DNA of 64,000 nucleotides from Tridacna crocea (lineage: Eukaryota > Mollusca > Bivalvia > Cardiida > Cardiidae). The stretch spans positions 19,183,001 through 19,247,000 of the forward strand of contig OX031058.1 in assembly GCA_943736015.1 (NCBI GenBank), read 5' to 3'. The notes below the pieces were generated by a model, which was not told the DNA's origin, ran no database searches, and saw only the letters and a program-made list of their open reading frames with translations. Positions 31,842-43,742 of the stretch are shown piece by piece (position 1 is the first letter of the stretch; each line of letters starts with the position of its first letter). Made by a program: the position numbers and the translations under genes.

Positions 31842-32454
31842 TTCCTGTTCATCAAATTGAAGTAAATAGCATTTATGATGAGCTTTTGTAGATTTGAAGC
31901 AAAGCCAGGGCACTTTTTATAAATGTAGATTTGTCATGAAAAGAAGGAGAGAGATTGAATTTTCATTTGATTTTCATTTCATTTGACTTTCATTGTGTAC
32001 TTAATTACAAGTTGAGAACATTTTGAAAGCCAAAATGAATTGTTCAATCCATGATTATGTTATCTGCAAATTTATGCAAGCTTTAAATTTGGACAGGTCT
32101 AAAGTATTGTCAAGGAAAATGTAGACATCATAATCCATATTGACAAAAATTAAATTGGAATAAGAACTGAATTTACAAAATTTTGTCACGAAGGATCTAC
32201 AACTATTGCCACATGTACTTGTATTATTATCACAAATATTTGAAATATCATTATCATGTTGAATTATTTACATAGTCTAAATTAAAGATAAGTGAAAAGT
32301 TATTAAACTTCTTTATTTCTTTGAGCTATTACAATAAAATCTTACATAATAAGTAATTTCCTTTGTAAATCTAGACTTGTGTATTACAGACATTATGTCT
32401 CCATGATGCACAAATCTAAAATTTACAGTTTTGAGATGTTGATAACTTGCACGT

Positions 32455-32565
32455 GAAAATTCTTCCGAACTGTTTTGGAATCCAACTTTTTCAGGCTGGA
32501 ATCCAACTTTTCAGTTTGGAATCCAACTTTTTCTTGACTTGGATTCCTGGAATCCAACTTTTAAA
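32455..32565. repeat. TGGAATCCAACTTTT repeats
   Basis: Four near-identical copies of this 15-mer lie between about 32478 and 32562, spaced 15-35 bp. Confidence 0.85.
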
Positions 32566-32624
32566 ATCCTAGTGAGAACACTGTGTAACAAAGAGGGACA
32601 GGGCTTTACTGTTGTGATAAGGCA

Positions 32625-32828
32625 TTTTGTTATCCGATCAAACTGATCCCTGACAAAGAAGACTTCAGAAAACATTGTGGGAAAAGGAGAAAATGCTGGT
32701 AACCTTTTCCCACAATGTTATCTACCCTTCACAAAACAACTTTTAAATTTTCAGTCACTTATTTTTTCATCTACAAAATGCTTTCCATTTTGACAACCCT
32801 AAAATGTTGTCATTTGGTAATGAGTTAA
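32625..32828 (-). mobile_element. Palindromic MITE with part of one core arm deleted
   Basis: AATGCTGGTAACC is followed immediately by 'ttttcccacaatgtta': the AGCATTTTCTCC portion of the second arm is missing. Right TTAA 32825-32828. Confidence 0.82.
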
Positions 32829-33050
32829 CTTTAACCAGAAGACAAAATTTTTATAATTGGCCATAATTGAAAGATGTTGCAGACAACATAATAAATCTTC
32901 AAATTAGTAAAACTTGTATCAAAAAGGGTAGAAATGATTGTGTAAAACTAAGAAATTGCAGGTTACTTTTATTTTCTTCTTTTCTCACGTTTTCATAGCT
33001 TTTTTTCTTTTAAAGTGACCTAAAATGCAGGAATGAATGGTAATTGTTAA
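32825..33050 (+). mobile_element. Palindromic MITE, degenerate
   Basis: Shares TTAA 32825-32828 with the preceding copy. 'agacaaaatttttataattgg' and 'gttgcagacaacataataaa' are recognisable; the core is eroded ('gaaattgcaggttacttttattttc'). Confidence 0.65.
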
Positions 33051-33459
33051 AAACTTCTCTTCACCGTTGCAGAAAAATCAGGCCTGTGGAGCGATACAGG
33101 CACTCAAGCGCCTCTAGTTTATAGACTTGAGGTAGAATGCTTTTGGAAACATTTTGGGTATACGAGAAAGTGCTTGTAATGCGTATTTACTCCATCGGTC
33201 ACATGTTTTCTTTCTTCAAAAGGCTACTGCACACTTTGAGCAAAAGTTCATTTCTTGTTTGCAAATCTTTTCAAGACTAAATTTTTTTTTATGTACATAG
33301 AGTGATAGATTGATATTTTACATGCACATCGTCTGGCTAGTCAGGTTTTTGTGTATATATTTTCACTTGATTACTTTTTGGTACATGTTCATAATATTTT
33401 TGCCACTACCTTTATGTTTACATGCTGTATCTTACTATATTTGCCTGTTCTTTAACCAA

Positions 33460-33688
33460 TTAACCCTTTACCAAATCATCCCTGGTTTTCACTACCCTGA
33501 GATAGAAGGCTTTTGAGAACATTGTTGGAAAAGGAGAAAATGCTGGTTGCCAGTAATTTCTCCTTTTTCCACAGCGTTTTCCGCCTTGCCTGGAAGAAAA
33601 CTTTAATTTTTGAGTTGACTTTATTTTGTTGTCTGCAAGTGCTTTCAATTTAGACCAGTCTAAAATTTTGTTTTTTAATAAATAGTTA
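33460..33688 (-). mobile_element. TTAA palindromic MITE
   Basis: TTAA at 33460-33463; core AATGCTGGTTGCCAGTAATT; right end 'ttttttaataaatagttac' mutated. Confidence 0.82.
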
Positions 33689-35070
33689 CTAGCAGACAAA
33701 AATTAAATTGTCCCAGATTTCAGCAGACAATTTCAAAAAACGGCCAAAAAAGTGGAAAAGGTACTGAAAGGATAAATATAAACATTATTGGAAAGAGACA
33801 CTATTTGGATTATATGAAGAAAGTATTGTGTTGCAATGTACCAGTGTTTATCTGTAGATTCCTTTGACATAGTGTGCAAGTTGTTGGCTAAATACATGTA
33901 CTCATGTTTTCTTTTTAAAAATCATCATCAATTATAAGATTTTGAGCTTTTTTTACTTTCATTTATTTGCAACTCAAAGCATCAGCAGAGATGAAAATGC
34001 TTGTCGCAAGCATTTTTACCTTTGGACACAGTGTTTTCAAAAATATACCGAACAACTTTAAAAATCGGGCTAGTTGGCTATGGGTTAAGTTTTGATTCAA
34101 GGGCCATTTATTTCTCTTTATACAAGTTGTATGGTCCCTAAATTTGTCTTAGAAGTATTCTCTGCATTAAACAAATTTAACAGTATGAGAATATACTCTA
34201 GCTGAAGTATTAAAATATACTTTCAATGTTCATCATACTACAAGGGCATACAATTAAAAAAAATATCAGAAAGATCTTTACAAGCTATTATTACTTATTT
34301 TGATGTTTCGAAAATATAAGAAAAATATGAGATTTTTGTTTTGGTCCCTTGAAATATTATGCAATAAAAGCCACATTTTCTTTTTCATGCAGTTCAAAGT
34401 TAAACTTCCTAGTCTTTTTGCGAGCCTTTTTGACAGGTCTGAATTGAGACAAAGCACTGGGATAAGAATGTAACACTTAGTATTCAATTGTTTTTTACTT
34501 TTGCCACAATATTTTCAAGCTGCTTCTCTCCAAGAGTAGTCAAAAGTCGTCATTGTGTGCGAAAGGGTATTGACATGTCCTGCTTGAGATTGAGGTGTTT
34601 ATTCACAAATATACTGCTTACTTGTTTCAACTACCTTTACATAATATTCATTTTGTTGTGGTACTCGATTCATGTTACTAGAAGATGATACTTCTTTCAA
34701 ATTAAATTGAAAAAAAAAAGAAGCTTTGTTTCTGTTCTTCTTTTTGTTTAACTGTTTCACCTTAAATAGTATTGAGTTTTGTTGACTATTTCACTCTGCA
34801 CATGATAAGAAACTTTTGGTCACATCCAAATTGAACGCACCTTCAGACCAGGGGGAACGATTTCTTCATTTACTCAATCTAATTCTAAAATCGACTTCCA
34901 TGAGTACTTTCAGTACTTTGATTTCAAATGGTACAGAATGTTGTGGGTAAAGAAGAAATGCTATTATTTTGTTTGTTTTCTCAAAATATTTTCAAAAGCG
35001 TTAATCCCCAGGATCGTTAACACTGGGGACTGTTGGGTCAACGTTTAGATTTCTCGCATTGAATCATTAG
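33689..35070. other. AT-rich stretch with MITE traces
   Basis: Eroded MITE pieces lie near 33960-34087 ('aaaatgcttgtcgcaagcattttt') and 34930-35045. No gene is supported. Confidence 0.45.
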
Positions 35071-35335
35071 TTGTTGCATTGTTCAGAAGTTAGATGCTCA
35101 TTTCTGCAAAGGTTCAACAATTGCTTGAGGAATAGCCCTTAGAGGTATTTGCACAAAAGAATCAATGCTGGCCGGTTTGTCAAATACGCTTTGCCTTTGA
35201 TCTAAAACTTAAACTCGACCTCGTGAAGGAAAGCTATTCCTTCTTTCGACGTTGCATTGTTCAGAAGTTAGATGCTCATTTCTGCAAAGGCTCAACAATT
35301 GTTTGAGGAATAGGCCTTAGAGGTATTTGCACAAA
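35071..35335. repeat. Two 88-bp direct repeats flanking a 94-bp unit
   Basis: 'gttgcattgttcagaagtta' through 'gaggtatttgcacaaaa' occurs at about 35073-35157 and 35252-35335 with few differences. The segment between them (35160-35251) matches 25995-26095. Confidence 0.85.
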
Positions 35336-35844
35336 ATGGGTGGATTTTCTTGACAGGTTAGATCAAGATAAGACTTCAAAGAATTTCTAGTTTCATCATG
35401 ATGATCACTGTACAGTAATTGCCATATAATCTGTTTGAGTGCAGAACTTCTGTAACCGAAGCCAGACGGGTCATTCCACAATTATCGTACATACCCATGT
35501 CCCTTTGTTATATTTCAAAAATTAATCAAGCCAAAACGGATTTTTTCGCGTTAATAAGTAGTAAAACATACTCCCCGCGGATGAAAGTATTTATTTGTAC
35601 ATTTTAAAGCAGTATTAGCGTAAATGGATGTTTTTACATCACAAACGACCGATTTCGTGTTTGTCCCGCTCCAAGGCCTCTCGGATGATCTAGATTATTT
35701 TGCATCGTTTATTTCTGTAAAATGGGAATTAATTTCCCTTATTGTACCGAATATATAACATTTCACTCGGAAACGGTTATAAAGACTTTGTTCTTGCGTG
35801 TTTTCCTATGATTTTGAATGAAAGAAAACTTGTCCCTCCAACAC

Positions 35845-36270
35845 TGTGTCAACTCCGTTACGATCTAGTGACACAGCAAATTTCAGTAACCTCCTCTACC
35901 TACACAGAAATTGATGATGTAATTTACAAAAGTTTTAAGGCGGGAAAGATTTGCTTGCATGGTTGGAGATGAAAGATGTACAAGAGTGAAGAAAAGTTAA
36001 GAGGTATGTCACAAACCAGAAGAGTACACGAAACAATGTTCAACTCCGTTCTTTAGATAAAATCTAGTTTAATGGGTAGACATAAAAATATGTTTGGTTA
36101 TCTTTCAATCAACATGTTTATTATGTCAGAAAGTTATGTTTTGAAGGCTTATCCACACTCTTTTGAAAGCTGTATGCGTAAAATTTACAAGAAGTCAACC
36201 TCGTTACAGTCAACTCCGTTACACGGTTTTGTGTAACGAAGTTGACGCTATTGTAATGGAGTTGACTTTT
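35845..36270. repeat. GTCAACTCCGTTACA motif cluster, first group
   Basis: Copies at 35848-35862 and about 36039-36052. At 36193-36266 two forward copies face two inverted ones (TGTAACGAAGTTGAC and TGTAATGGAGTTGAC), making a nested hairpin. Confidence 0.85.
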
Positions 36271-36467
36271 TCTTTTTTGATCAAGTAGAAATTGCAATTG
36301 TTTTTGCATTGCACATTAGATCTACTTATAATCTGTTCTGATTAATTGTTATACACATAAGTAATAACAAGTTATACCTAGATCTATTTGTTTAAGTAAA
36401 ATTCAGGACACGTCTTTTCAAAATCCCAAACATGGCTATTGAGCCAGTATAATCTTTGTCTCTTTGT

Positions 36468-36545
36468 ATACCTGTCTGTCTGTCTTTCCGCCCATCTGTC
36501 TGTCTATCAGTCTGTCTCTCTTCCTCTACTGTCTATTTCTGTCTC
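36468..36545. repeat. (GTCT)n microsatellite
   Basis: Imperfect 'ctgtctgtctgt' run, interrupted, on the + strand. Confidence 0.8.
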
Positions 36546-36869
36546 ACTCAATATTTTACTTAAAAATAGAATTTCGAATGTGTCTGTATCAATATAACCA
36601 GAACACCAGATTAGAAACCAGCAAAAAAAAGTCTTTTGCCATAGAAAGAACAGGAAAAAATGGGGAAAGGATAGATCTAAATCAATGGTTACCAACCTGT
36701 TCTCCTTTTCTCACATTATTTTTCAAAAATATTTTTATTTCAGAGATCTAAGACTTTTAACAGAATTTAAGAAGGACTCGCTTTATTTTCTTTGCATAAC
36801 TACAAAACGAACTCTTAAAAAAAGGATACTGAATAATTATAAAAGTAGGTAAATGAGACAAATACTAGA

Positions 36870-37528
36870 AAAAGTTTGAGCATACACTCTCAGAGAGAGG
36901 CCTATTTTCATTCTGTCCATTACTTAAGAATATTTAAGTTAGAATATTGTCTTAATGATATTCTGGACGAGTTTAAAAACGGTTAACATAGGGTCAATTT
37001 GGTGTTCAGTACTTATGAAAGTTGGTCAGAATGTTTGCAAAGCTAGGTAGTTCAGTGGTTACTGTATCTGATTCTTTATCTGATGGTTGCACGTTTGATA
37101 TCCAGTTGAGAAAAACATTCTTTTACTGGAAATGTTTGCCTTTCATCTCTGATTCATGTGAAAAAAGTAGTCAGTTACTTGGAAAGAAAGTTAAAAAAAA
37201 TAAGGTGTTAGAAAACCAGGAAACACATGCGACGGTGCATCGATTTTTGTGACTTATGCTCTTAAAATGGTATAAAAATTCAATACATACAAACAGAATG
37301 TTTGTCATGATAACTCTGATGACATTGAAAACAGGTCAAAAACTAGGTCATCAGGTCAGATATTGCAAAAACATTGTGTACACTCAAGATGCCACATTTT
37401 TAGCCCAATACTCATGCAAGTTTGTTAGAATTTTTTTTCATAATATATAGAATTAGATTTGAAGTGGGTCATGTCCTGTCAAAAGGCCCAGGTGAGCAAC
37501 TTCACGGCCATCATGGCCCTCTTGTCTC
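36870..37528 (-). mobile_element. Class I modular element, decayed, with a SINE inside
   Basis: 'ctagaaaaagtttgagcatacac', 'gaaagttggtcagaatgtttg' and 'ggtcaaaaactaggtcatcaggtc' are class I landmarks. It closes with CCAGGTGAGCAACTTCACGG and 'ccatcatggccctcttg'. Confidence 0.8.
37038..37265 (+). mobile_element. tRNA-derived SINE
   Basis: 'gctaggtagttcagtggttactg' resembles a pol III A box region and 'ggttgcacgtttgatatcc' a B box. The body 'gtgaaaaaagtagtcagttacttggaaagaaagtt' matches the SINE at 55112-55364. Confidence 0.7.
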
Positions 37529-37739
37529 CTTTTCTCAAAATATTTTAAAGGATGTTTGAAACCATTGATACAATAGGTCATTTGATAAATAGTTAACTTT
37601 TTCCTAGCCATCAGAACTGCATACTGGTCTAACTGAAGACTGTCAAAATTAAATGCACTAGCAGATCACAAAACAAATTTACTGAAGTAGAGATTTTGTC
37701 TTTTAATTCAAAACTTTCAGAATGGTAAGATGCGAATTA

Positions 37740-37785
37740 ATTGCAATTCCCCCCCCCCCCCCACCCCCACACACACACACAAATG
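37740..37785. repeat. Poly-C and (CA)n tract
   Basis: A run of Cs followed by CACACACACACACACA. Confidence 0.9.
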
Positions 37786-38354
37786 CTCTCTTTACTGACT
37801 TAAGCTAGTAAACATTTGAATTGTTCACTAAAGTCTTTTATGGAACCGGCTGTCTTTGTCGTGCGTGTTGTTTTGATATAGATTTAAATCCTTTCTAAAA
37901 GTACATCAATGGAAACTTCTGCCGAACTACGTATAAAGTCAAACAGATCACCATGAGTGTATTTTCCAATGTCTCATTTTCAAGCTGTAATTAGCTATGT
38001 TAACTAAGATGTTGACAAGGAAGATTTAGAAGTCAAAGTTCAGTTTAATTACCCATTTCTATTAATGTCTACAACATGGTAGGCTATGTCTTTGCAGCAA
38101 GAGGTTTTCATCTATTCCATATCTGAACAAACACTATTTCTATTATGATCAGTTACAGACAAACTTTGGACTGACAGACTGTTATGAAAAACGAGATTTA
38201 TTTTTAAATCTCAGTTGCCTATGTGGATTAAATGAAAAAAGGCACTTTAATTGTCACACTACCATTGTCATATTGTAGGTAATTCACAAAGTGGTTCTGA
38301 CCAAGGATCAATGATCACAAAGGACAAAGTAGTAACTGCACGAGAATAGGAACC

Positions 38355-38728
38355 AGAGTATGTTACTGACCGGCTCTGCCGACCGACACAAAAATTATGG
38401 AAATTAATTGAAAAAGAACTTAAAAGTTGGCATGTTCATCGATTGTTTATCAAAATAGACTAAAAGTTCAATTCAAGTCTGAGTTTTTTTATCACTACTT
38501 TCTCCCAATGTATGATATGTCATCTCCGTTACATCTTTCAGAGAATGATACTGCCTGACACGGCCGACTGACACAGAAACTGGAAATTATTTGAAAAACA
38601 ACTTCATATTTGATATGTTCATTAATTGTTTATCAAAATAGAGTAAAAATTTAATTCATATCTGATTTTTTCTTATCTCTACTTTCTCCGAATGCGTGAT
38701 ATGTCATCTCCGTTACATCTTTGAGAAA
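38355..38728. repeat. 184-bp tandem duplication
   Basis: Unit 1 (about 38355-38541) and unit 2 (about 38545-38725) share 'attgtttatcaaaatagac' or '-gag', 'tctactttctcc' and the ending GTCATCTCCGTTACATCTTT; the shared ending is exactly 184 bp apart. Confidence 0.85.
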
Positions 38729-39104
38729 AGACTTTCACCTCCGTTACACTCTGTCATCTCCGTTACATGGAAGTTTTTGGCGATTTTTCAAAATATGTTA
38801 AATTTTTCAATGACTATGTTTAAGGCAAACTAACGTTGGTTTTATTACTAATATATAAGGATTTGCGCGAAGTGGATTTGTTAGATGTACTTTTATCAAG
38901 ATTATTTGAAATTCCAAAATTTTACCTATTATTTTTTTTGTCATGTTTAATATGCTATTGTTATGTGAAAAAGGTGTCTTTTGCATTCTGCTAGTGATAA
39001 TTCTGTAAAATAACTCAAATACATGTTGTCTTAATGCTTATTTCAACTGTAACGATCTTTAATTTTATTAAATTTTAGAAGAAAGATCGTGTAACGGAGT
39101 GGAC
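38519..39104. repeat. GTCATCTCCGTTACA motif cluster, second group
   Basis: Forward copies at 38519-38533, 38703-38717, about 38735-38748 (CACCTCCGTTACAC) and 38753-38767; one inverted copy TGTAACGGAGTGGAC at 39090-39104. Confidence 0.85.
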
Positions 39105-39289
39105 ATTTTTCACGACATCTCACTTTTTATTGGCCATATTTGAGGCAAATAGAGAGATCAATACGTTTTATGTGCACTTCATATAACTATAATGATGTAC
39201 GTACCAGTTTAAGTCAGTCGAGCATTTTTTTTAAACTTTGCAAACAGTGCATCTTTTGAACTCGAGATGTACGATAATTATGGAATGGC

Positions 39290-39755
39290 TGAGACATTAT
39301 TGGCTGTACGGTCAGGTGGCAAGGGACTTGGAAACTTGTTCACGGCTGTGGTGAATCATGTCGCACCGAGCAGAAGTTTCCAAGTTCCCTGCTACCTGAC
39401 CGTACAACGAATTTATTATACTGAAAAGTTTTACCCTTTCAAAGCACGTTAAGCGAAATTTTCATGCTTTATAATCTCACAAATTGAGTATGCTGACGAA
39501 ATAGAAATTCCCCTCTGAGTGCCCCAATTCAATGAAAACCGACGTCACTGGAAACTGACGCCTCTAAAACGTGTAGTTTTGTGCATAACGTGCAATCGAC
39601 CCCGCCATTTTGGATGTTGTGTTGCAAGTGTAGTAATGTTTACGGGGCAGTCAAAAGGGAAACTGGCTTTAATTGGTTTTTGCCAGGGTACATGATAAAT
39701 ATGTTCCAGGCATATTAACCAATCAGATCACGAGAAATTTCTTTGCATTATGATA
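39290..39755 (-). repeat. Foldback-bearing repeat, copy 2
   Basis: The foldback at 39306-39411 ('gtacggtcaggtggcaaggg' against 'ttccctgctacctgaccgtac') is followed by the reverse complement of the 8190-8556 body ('tatgctgacgaaatagaaattcc', 'accaatcagatcacgagaaattt'). The body is oriented opposite to copy 1. Confidence 0.85.
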
Positions 39756-39961
39756 AGACCTCTTACCAAACATACATAGCTCAATTCAAAAGTTTTGTCA
39801 TACAAAGGCTGCACGTCAAAAGAACCAGCGTTCATCATAATTTAGTCAGTTGCTATGCAAAATGGATTTTTATGGATTCCTATCAATCTCCGAGCAGAGT
39901 TGTCGGTCGTTACTCTCACCATAAATCTGCAATGGACTAAATGACAAGAATCTTGTCAAAC

Positions 39962-40220
39962 CATCCTCGGATACCCCGGGGTCTCCCTATTTGCTACGCT
40001 ACATCTATCCCTGGGACAATTAATTTAATTTCCCCCGCTTTACCGCTGGCCGAATGCTGGCTTTTCATTGGTTCCATCATCATTTTATGATGGGCGAGTG
40101 GACTGTACGCTATGACGTTTCGTTACGACTTTCGGCGGCTGATTCGAAGTTTTATTAGTCAATTGTCCCAGGGGTCGATGTAGCGTAGCAAAGAGGGAGA
40201 CCCCGGGGTATCCGAGGATG
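39962..40220. mobile_element. 259-bp Mutator-like MITE, copy 2
   Basis: Same length and layout as 11583-11841, with a different 9-bp target duplication, TTGTCAAAC, at 39953-39961 and 40221-40229. Inverted ends CATCCTCGGATACCCCGGGG are intact. A few point differences separate the two copies, so both were mobile fairly recently. Confidence 0.9.
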
Positions 40221-40280
40221 TTGTCAAACCGAGGAAAAGATGTTTTGTTACTGTTTACAGCCACGTAGGAAGCATTTGAA

Positions 40281-42072
40281 GACAAGAGGACCATGATGGT
40301 CCTATATCGCTCACCTGAGTATATTTGTAACTTACATGGTTTATCAAGGGCAGGCTATTAATTCTTTTCAAATAAGGTATACCCTGGGGTTTGTCACAAA
40401 AATATGTTTACAGATTTTCCTCTTTGTCTTTGGCCAGTGGAGCTAAAAGCTACTGCTTATCATCATTTTTTCTCTTCACAGTGTCTTGTTCCCTTTTTGA
40501 CTTGTGGCTTAGCCATTACCAGACGACAAAATTTTACACCATTCCAAATTGAAACAAATTGCAGACGACATTTTAAAATGTATCTAAAATGAAAAATAAG
40601 TGATCTATATGGTAGAAAAGATTGTGAGAAAGGAGAAATTGCTTGTTACAAACAATTTCTCCTTTTTAGATGGAATTGGTTTTAAAAGATTTCCTTCTAT
40701 GATTCTATGTGAAATAGTGTGCACCAGGGCACAGAGCCAAAATATGACCTCAAGGGGATAATTTTAATTATTTTTATAAAGGGTCACTAGATGATGCTAC
40801 ATGCAAAATACGAATGGTCTAGCCTTTATGGTTTGTCACAAGTAGATTTTTAAAAGATTTCCTTCTTTATTTCTATGTAAAATAGGGTGCGCCCGGGCAG
40901 AGCCCAAATATGACTGCAGGGGGATAATTCTAGCAATTTTGGTAGAAGATTATCAGATTTTACTACATAGCAAATATGAATGCTCTAGCCATTAAGGTTT
41001 GTCAGAAAAAGATTTATTAAAGGTTTCCTTCTTTGTTTCTATGTAAAATAGGGTGTGCCCGGGCAAAGTCCAAATGTGACCCTAGGGGAATAATTTTATC
41101 AATTTTGGTAAGGGGTCACCCAATAATGCTTCAAACAAAATATGAATGCCCTCCGCCTTATGGTTTGTCACAAGAAGATTTTTAAAGATTGTAAAATAGG
41201 GTGCGCCCGGGCAGAGCCCAAATATGACCGCAGAAATATAATTTCAACAATTTTGGTAGAAGATCATCAGTTAATGCTACACACTAAATAGGAATGTTCT
41301 AGCCATTATGATTTGTCACCAGAAGGAGTTTTAAAGATTTCCCTCTAAATTTCTATGTAAAATAGACTGCACCCGGGCGAAGCCCAAATATGACCCCATG
41401 GGAATGATTTTAACAATTTTGGTAAGGGGTCACCCAATGATGTTTCAAACAAAATATGAATGCTCCCAACCTTATGTTTTGTCACAAGAAGATTTTTAAA
41501 GATTTTAAAATAGGGTGCGCCCGGGTAGAGCCCAAATATGACAGCAGAGGAATAATTTTAACAATTTTGGTAGAGGATCATCAGATAATGCTACATACCA
41601 AATATGAATGCTCTAGCCATCATGGTTTGTCAGAAGATTTTTTAAAGCTTTCCTTCTTTGTTTCTATGTAAAATAGGGTGCGCCCGGGCAAAGCCCAAAT
41701 ATGACCCCAGGGGAATAATTTTAACAATTTTGGTAAAGGGTCACGCAATGATGCTTCATACAAAATATGAATGCTCCCGGCCTTATGGTTTGTCACAAGA
41801 AGATTTTTAAAGATTTTTTCCATTTTCAGCCATTTTGTTGCCATGGCAACCAAAGTTTTTGTTGGAATTAAATTCTTTTCACAATTTTTGTAGAGCTTCA
41901 CCCAAGGAACATTCCTGCCAAGTTTTATCAAGATTGGCCTTCTGGTTTTGGAGAAGAAGATTTTTAAAGAAATTGTTAACGGACGGACGGACGGACAGAT
42001 GGACGGACGGACGGCGGACAATGACCGGTCACAATAGCTCCCCTTGAGCACGTTGTGCTCAGGTGAGCTAAT
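40281..42072 (+). mobile_element. Modular tandem-repeat element, class IV
   Basis: Opens GACAAGAGGACCATGATGGT with 'cctatatcgctcacctgag', then about seven units ('gggtgcgcccgggcagagccc', 'tatgaccccaggggaataatttt', 'ggtttgtcacaagaagattttt'), a CCATGGCAACCAAAG link, a GGAC-rich tract (41978-42013), and the ending CTTGAGCACGTTGTGCTCAG plus 'gtgagcta'. A palindromic MITE sits inside near the left end. Confidence 0.9.
40505..40680 (+). mobile_element. Palindromic MITE (B type) nested in the class IV element
   Basis: 'gccattaccagacgacaaaat' through the core AATTGCTTGTTACAAACAATT to 'tctcctttttagatgg'. The right end is missing. Confidence 0.75.
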
Positions 42073-42073
42073 A

Positions 42074-42195
42074 AGGGGGGGGTGGGGGGGGCGCTAACTT
42101 CGAAAAACTGAGATTTTTTGCGTGGTAGTTGCATTGCGCTAAAAACTCATATTTTAGTTACGATGATTTCCCCCCCCCCCCCCCCCCCCCCCCAT
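42074..42195. repeat. Poly-G and poly-C tracts
   Basis: A G-rich run at 42076-42092 and a run of about 24 C at 42171-42193, close to the end of the modular element. Confidence 0.9.
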
Positions 42196-42742
42196 GTTCC
42201 TACAGGCCTGGTTTAACTGTTTCATGTTTAGCATTATAAAGTAGACAAAGGAAATGTGATTCTGGATACATTATAGGTGCATTCAAACTGATGAATTTAC
42301 CTGTATACAATGGAACTATTTTTTTCGAGCTTCTTTACTGATTAGAATCTTACGCTAATTTTAACAAAAATGGCTGCGCCCATGAATAATGACAACAGCT
42401 TGACACACCAATAGATCTTAGTTTATAAGATTTCAAAAAAAAAAGTTATGGTCCTTTAAAAGACATTCAAGCTTTTCAGAAAATCCACCTTTTTCACATT
42501 TCCTACCTCTTAGTCTGATTAGCCGTAGGCTGTTTAAACAGCACACAAAGTAATCGACACTGGTCTTTCTTTCACCGGCGTTTGTGTCGCCATTTTGAGT
42601 TCTGAGCCCACTATATAGATGAATGTGAATGATCTGGAGTGCAAGAGAGTGGCTTGGTATAATGCATCATAGAGATACATGTACATTACACCCTCATGGT
42701 GATAGGTCAATGATTATTATGAGTTATTAGTTCATCTATATC

Positions 42743-42970
42743 ATTTATTACCAAACAACAAATTTTAGGTTTGCCCAGATCGAAAACATTTGCGGACAAC
42801 CTAATAAAAGTGACTGAAAATTTGAAATTTGTTTTGTTAAGTGTAGAAAACATTGTGGGAAAAGAAGAAAAAGCGGTTTACCAGCATTTTCTCCTTTTCC
42901 TACAATGTTTTCTATTTAAAGGCTTCTTTCTCAGGGTCGTCAAAACTAGGGATTGTGTGGTATATGTTAA
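42743..42970 (+). mobile_element. Palindromic MITE, subfamily A
   Basis: Left end 'atttattaccaaacaac'; right TTAA 42967-42970. The core AAAGCGGTTTACCAGCATTT has two mismatches, and the right arm carries 'ttta' inserted before 'aaggcttc'. Confidence 0.82.
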
Positions 42971-43198
42971 GACCTTTTTGTTGTTGTTGTTGTTTTTGAT
43001 CCCGTGACAAGGCAAGCAGCTAGAGGTATCTGTCGACCAGCGACTTCTAGTTTATAAGGCTCTGCCACTTTTAGCAAGAGACCATTCTCCCGTTACAACT
43101 TAGCATTTACATATTTTGTCTATCAGTGCTTGGATCAAGATGATACCATACAGTTAGGTGAACTGGCTGCCATCAATTATTGTTTACCTTGTATATTC

Positions 43199-43520
43199 CA
43201 TTATCTCCCGCTAAACGGCATTCTACAAATAGTTCATAGTTCATACACATCTATCTAATCCTGGGTACAGAACCGAACCACATTTCTACGCGACAACCGT
43301 TACTTAGAATTTCAAACTGAAATAACGGTTCACTCAATAAAACGCTACCTGATGCCATTCACTCAGCTATGATCAGCAGTTTAGAGATATCTGGAGCTAA
43401 AACAGGCCTGATTTTTCCTCACACGTATTGATAGAAGCCATTTTCTCCACTGCTACTTTATAGTGCGAATTATTACAGTCTCCCCGATATCGGGGAGAGT
43501 GATGCGTCATATAAGACAGG
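43199..43520 (+). repeat. Dispersed repeat family D, copy
   Basis: 'cattatctcccgctaaacggc', 'gggtacagaaccgaaccac', 'tacgcgacaaccgttact' and 'gatcagcagtttagagatat' match 45868-46130. Confidence 0.85.
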
Positions 43521-43742
43521 TCGAATCTGCGAAGAATATGACATGAGCAGACAACGTTTATATTCGTAACTCGGAGCAAGCTAATAAACAGATTGAAAAG
43601 TTCGTTCTTGCCATGTCTCGGCTATTTTCAGAAAAAATCGTGATTAATGAATATAGTATACAATTACATGCATACGTTACGCCATTATCAGTCATGGTCA
43701 AATACAATAAAATACTTTGTCCTCATAGCAGGAAGAACCGCT

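Noticed and set aside
41620-42051. 143-codon minus-strand frame
   Set aside because: It spans class IV repeat units and the GGAC-rich tract; its composition follows the repeat.
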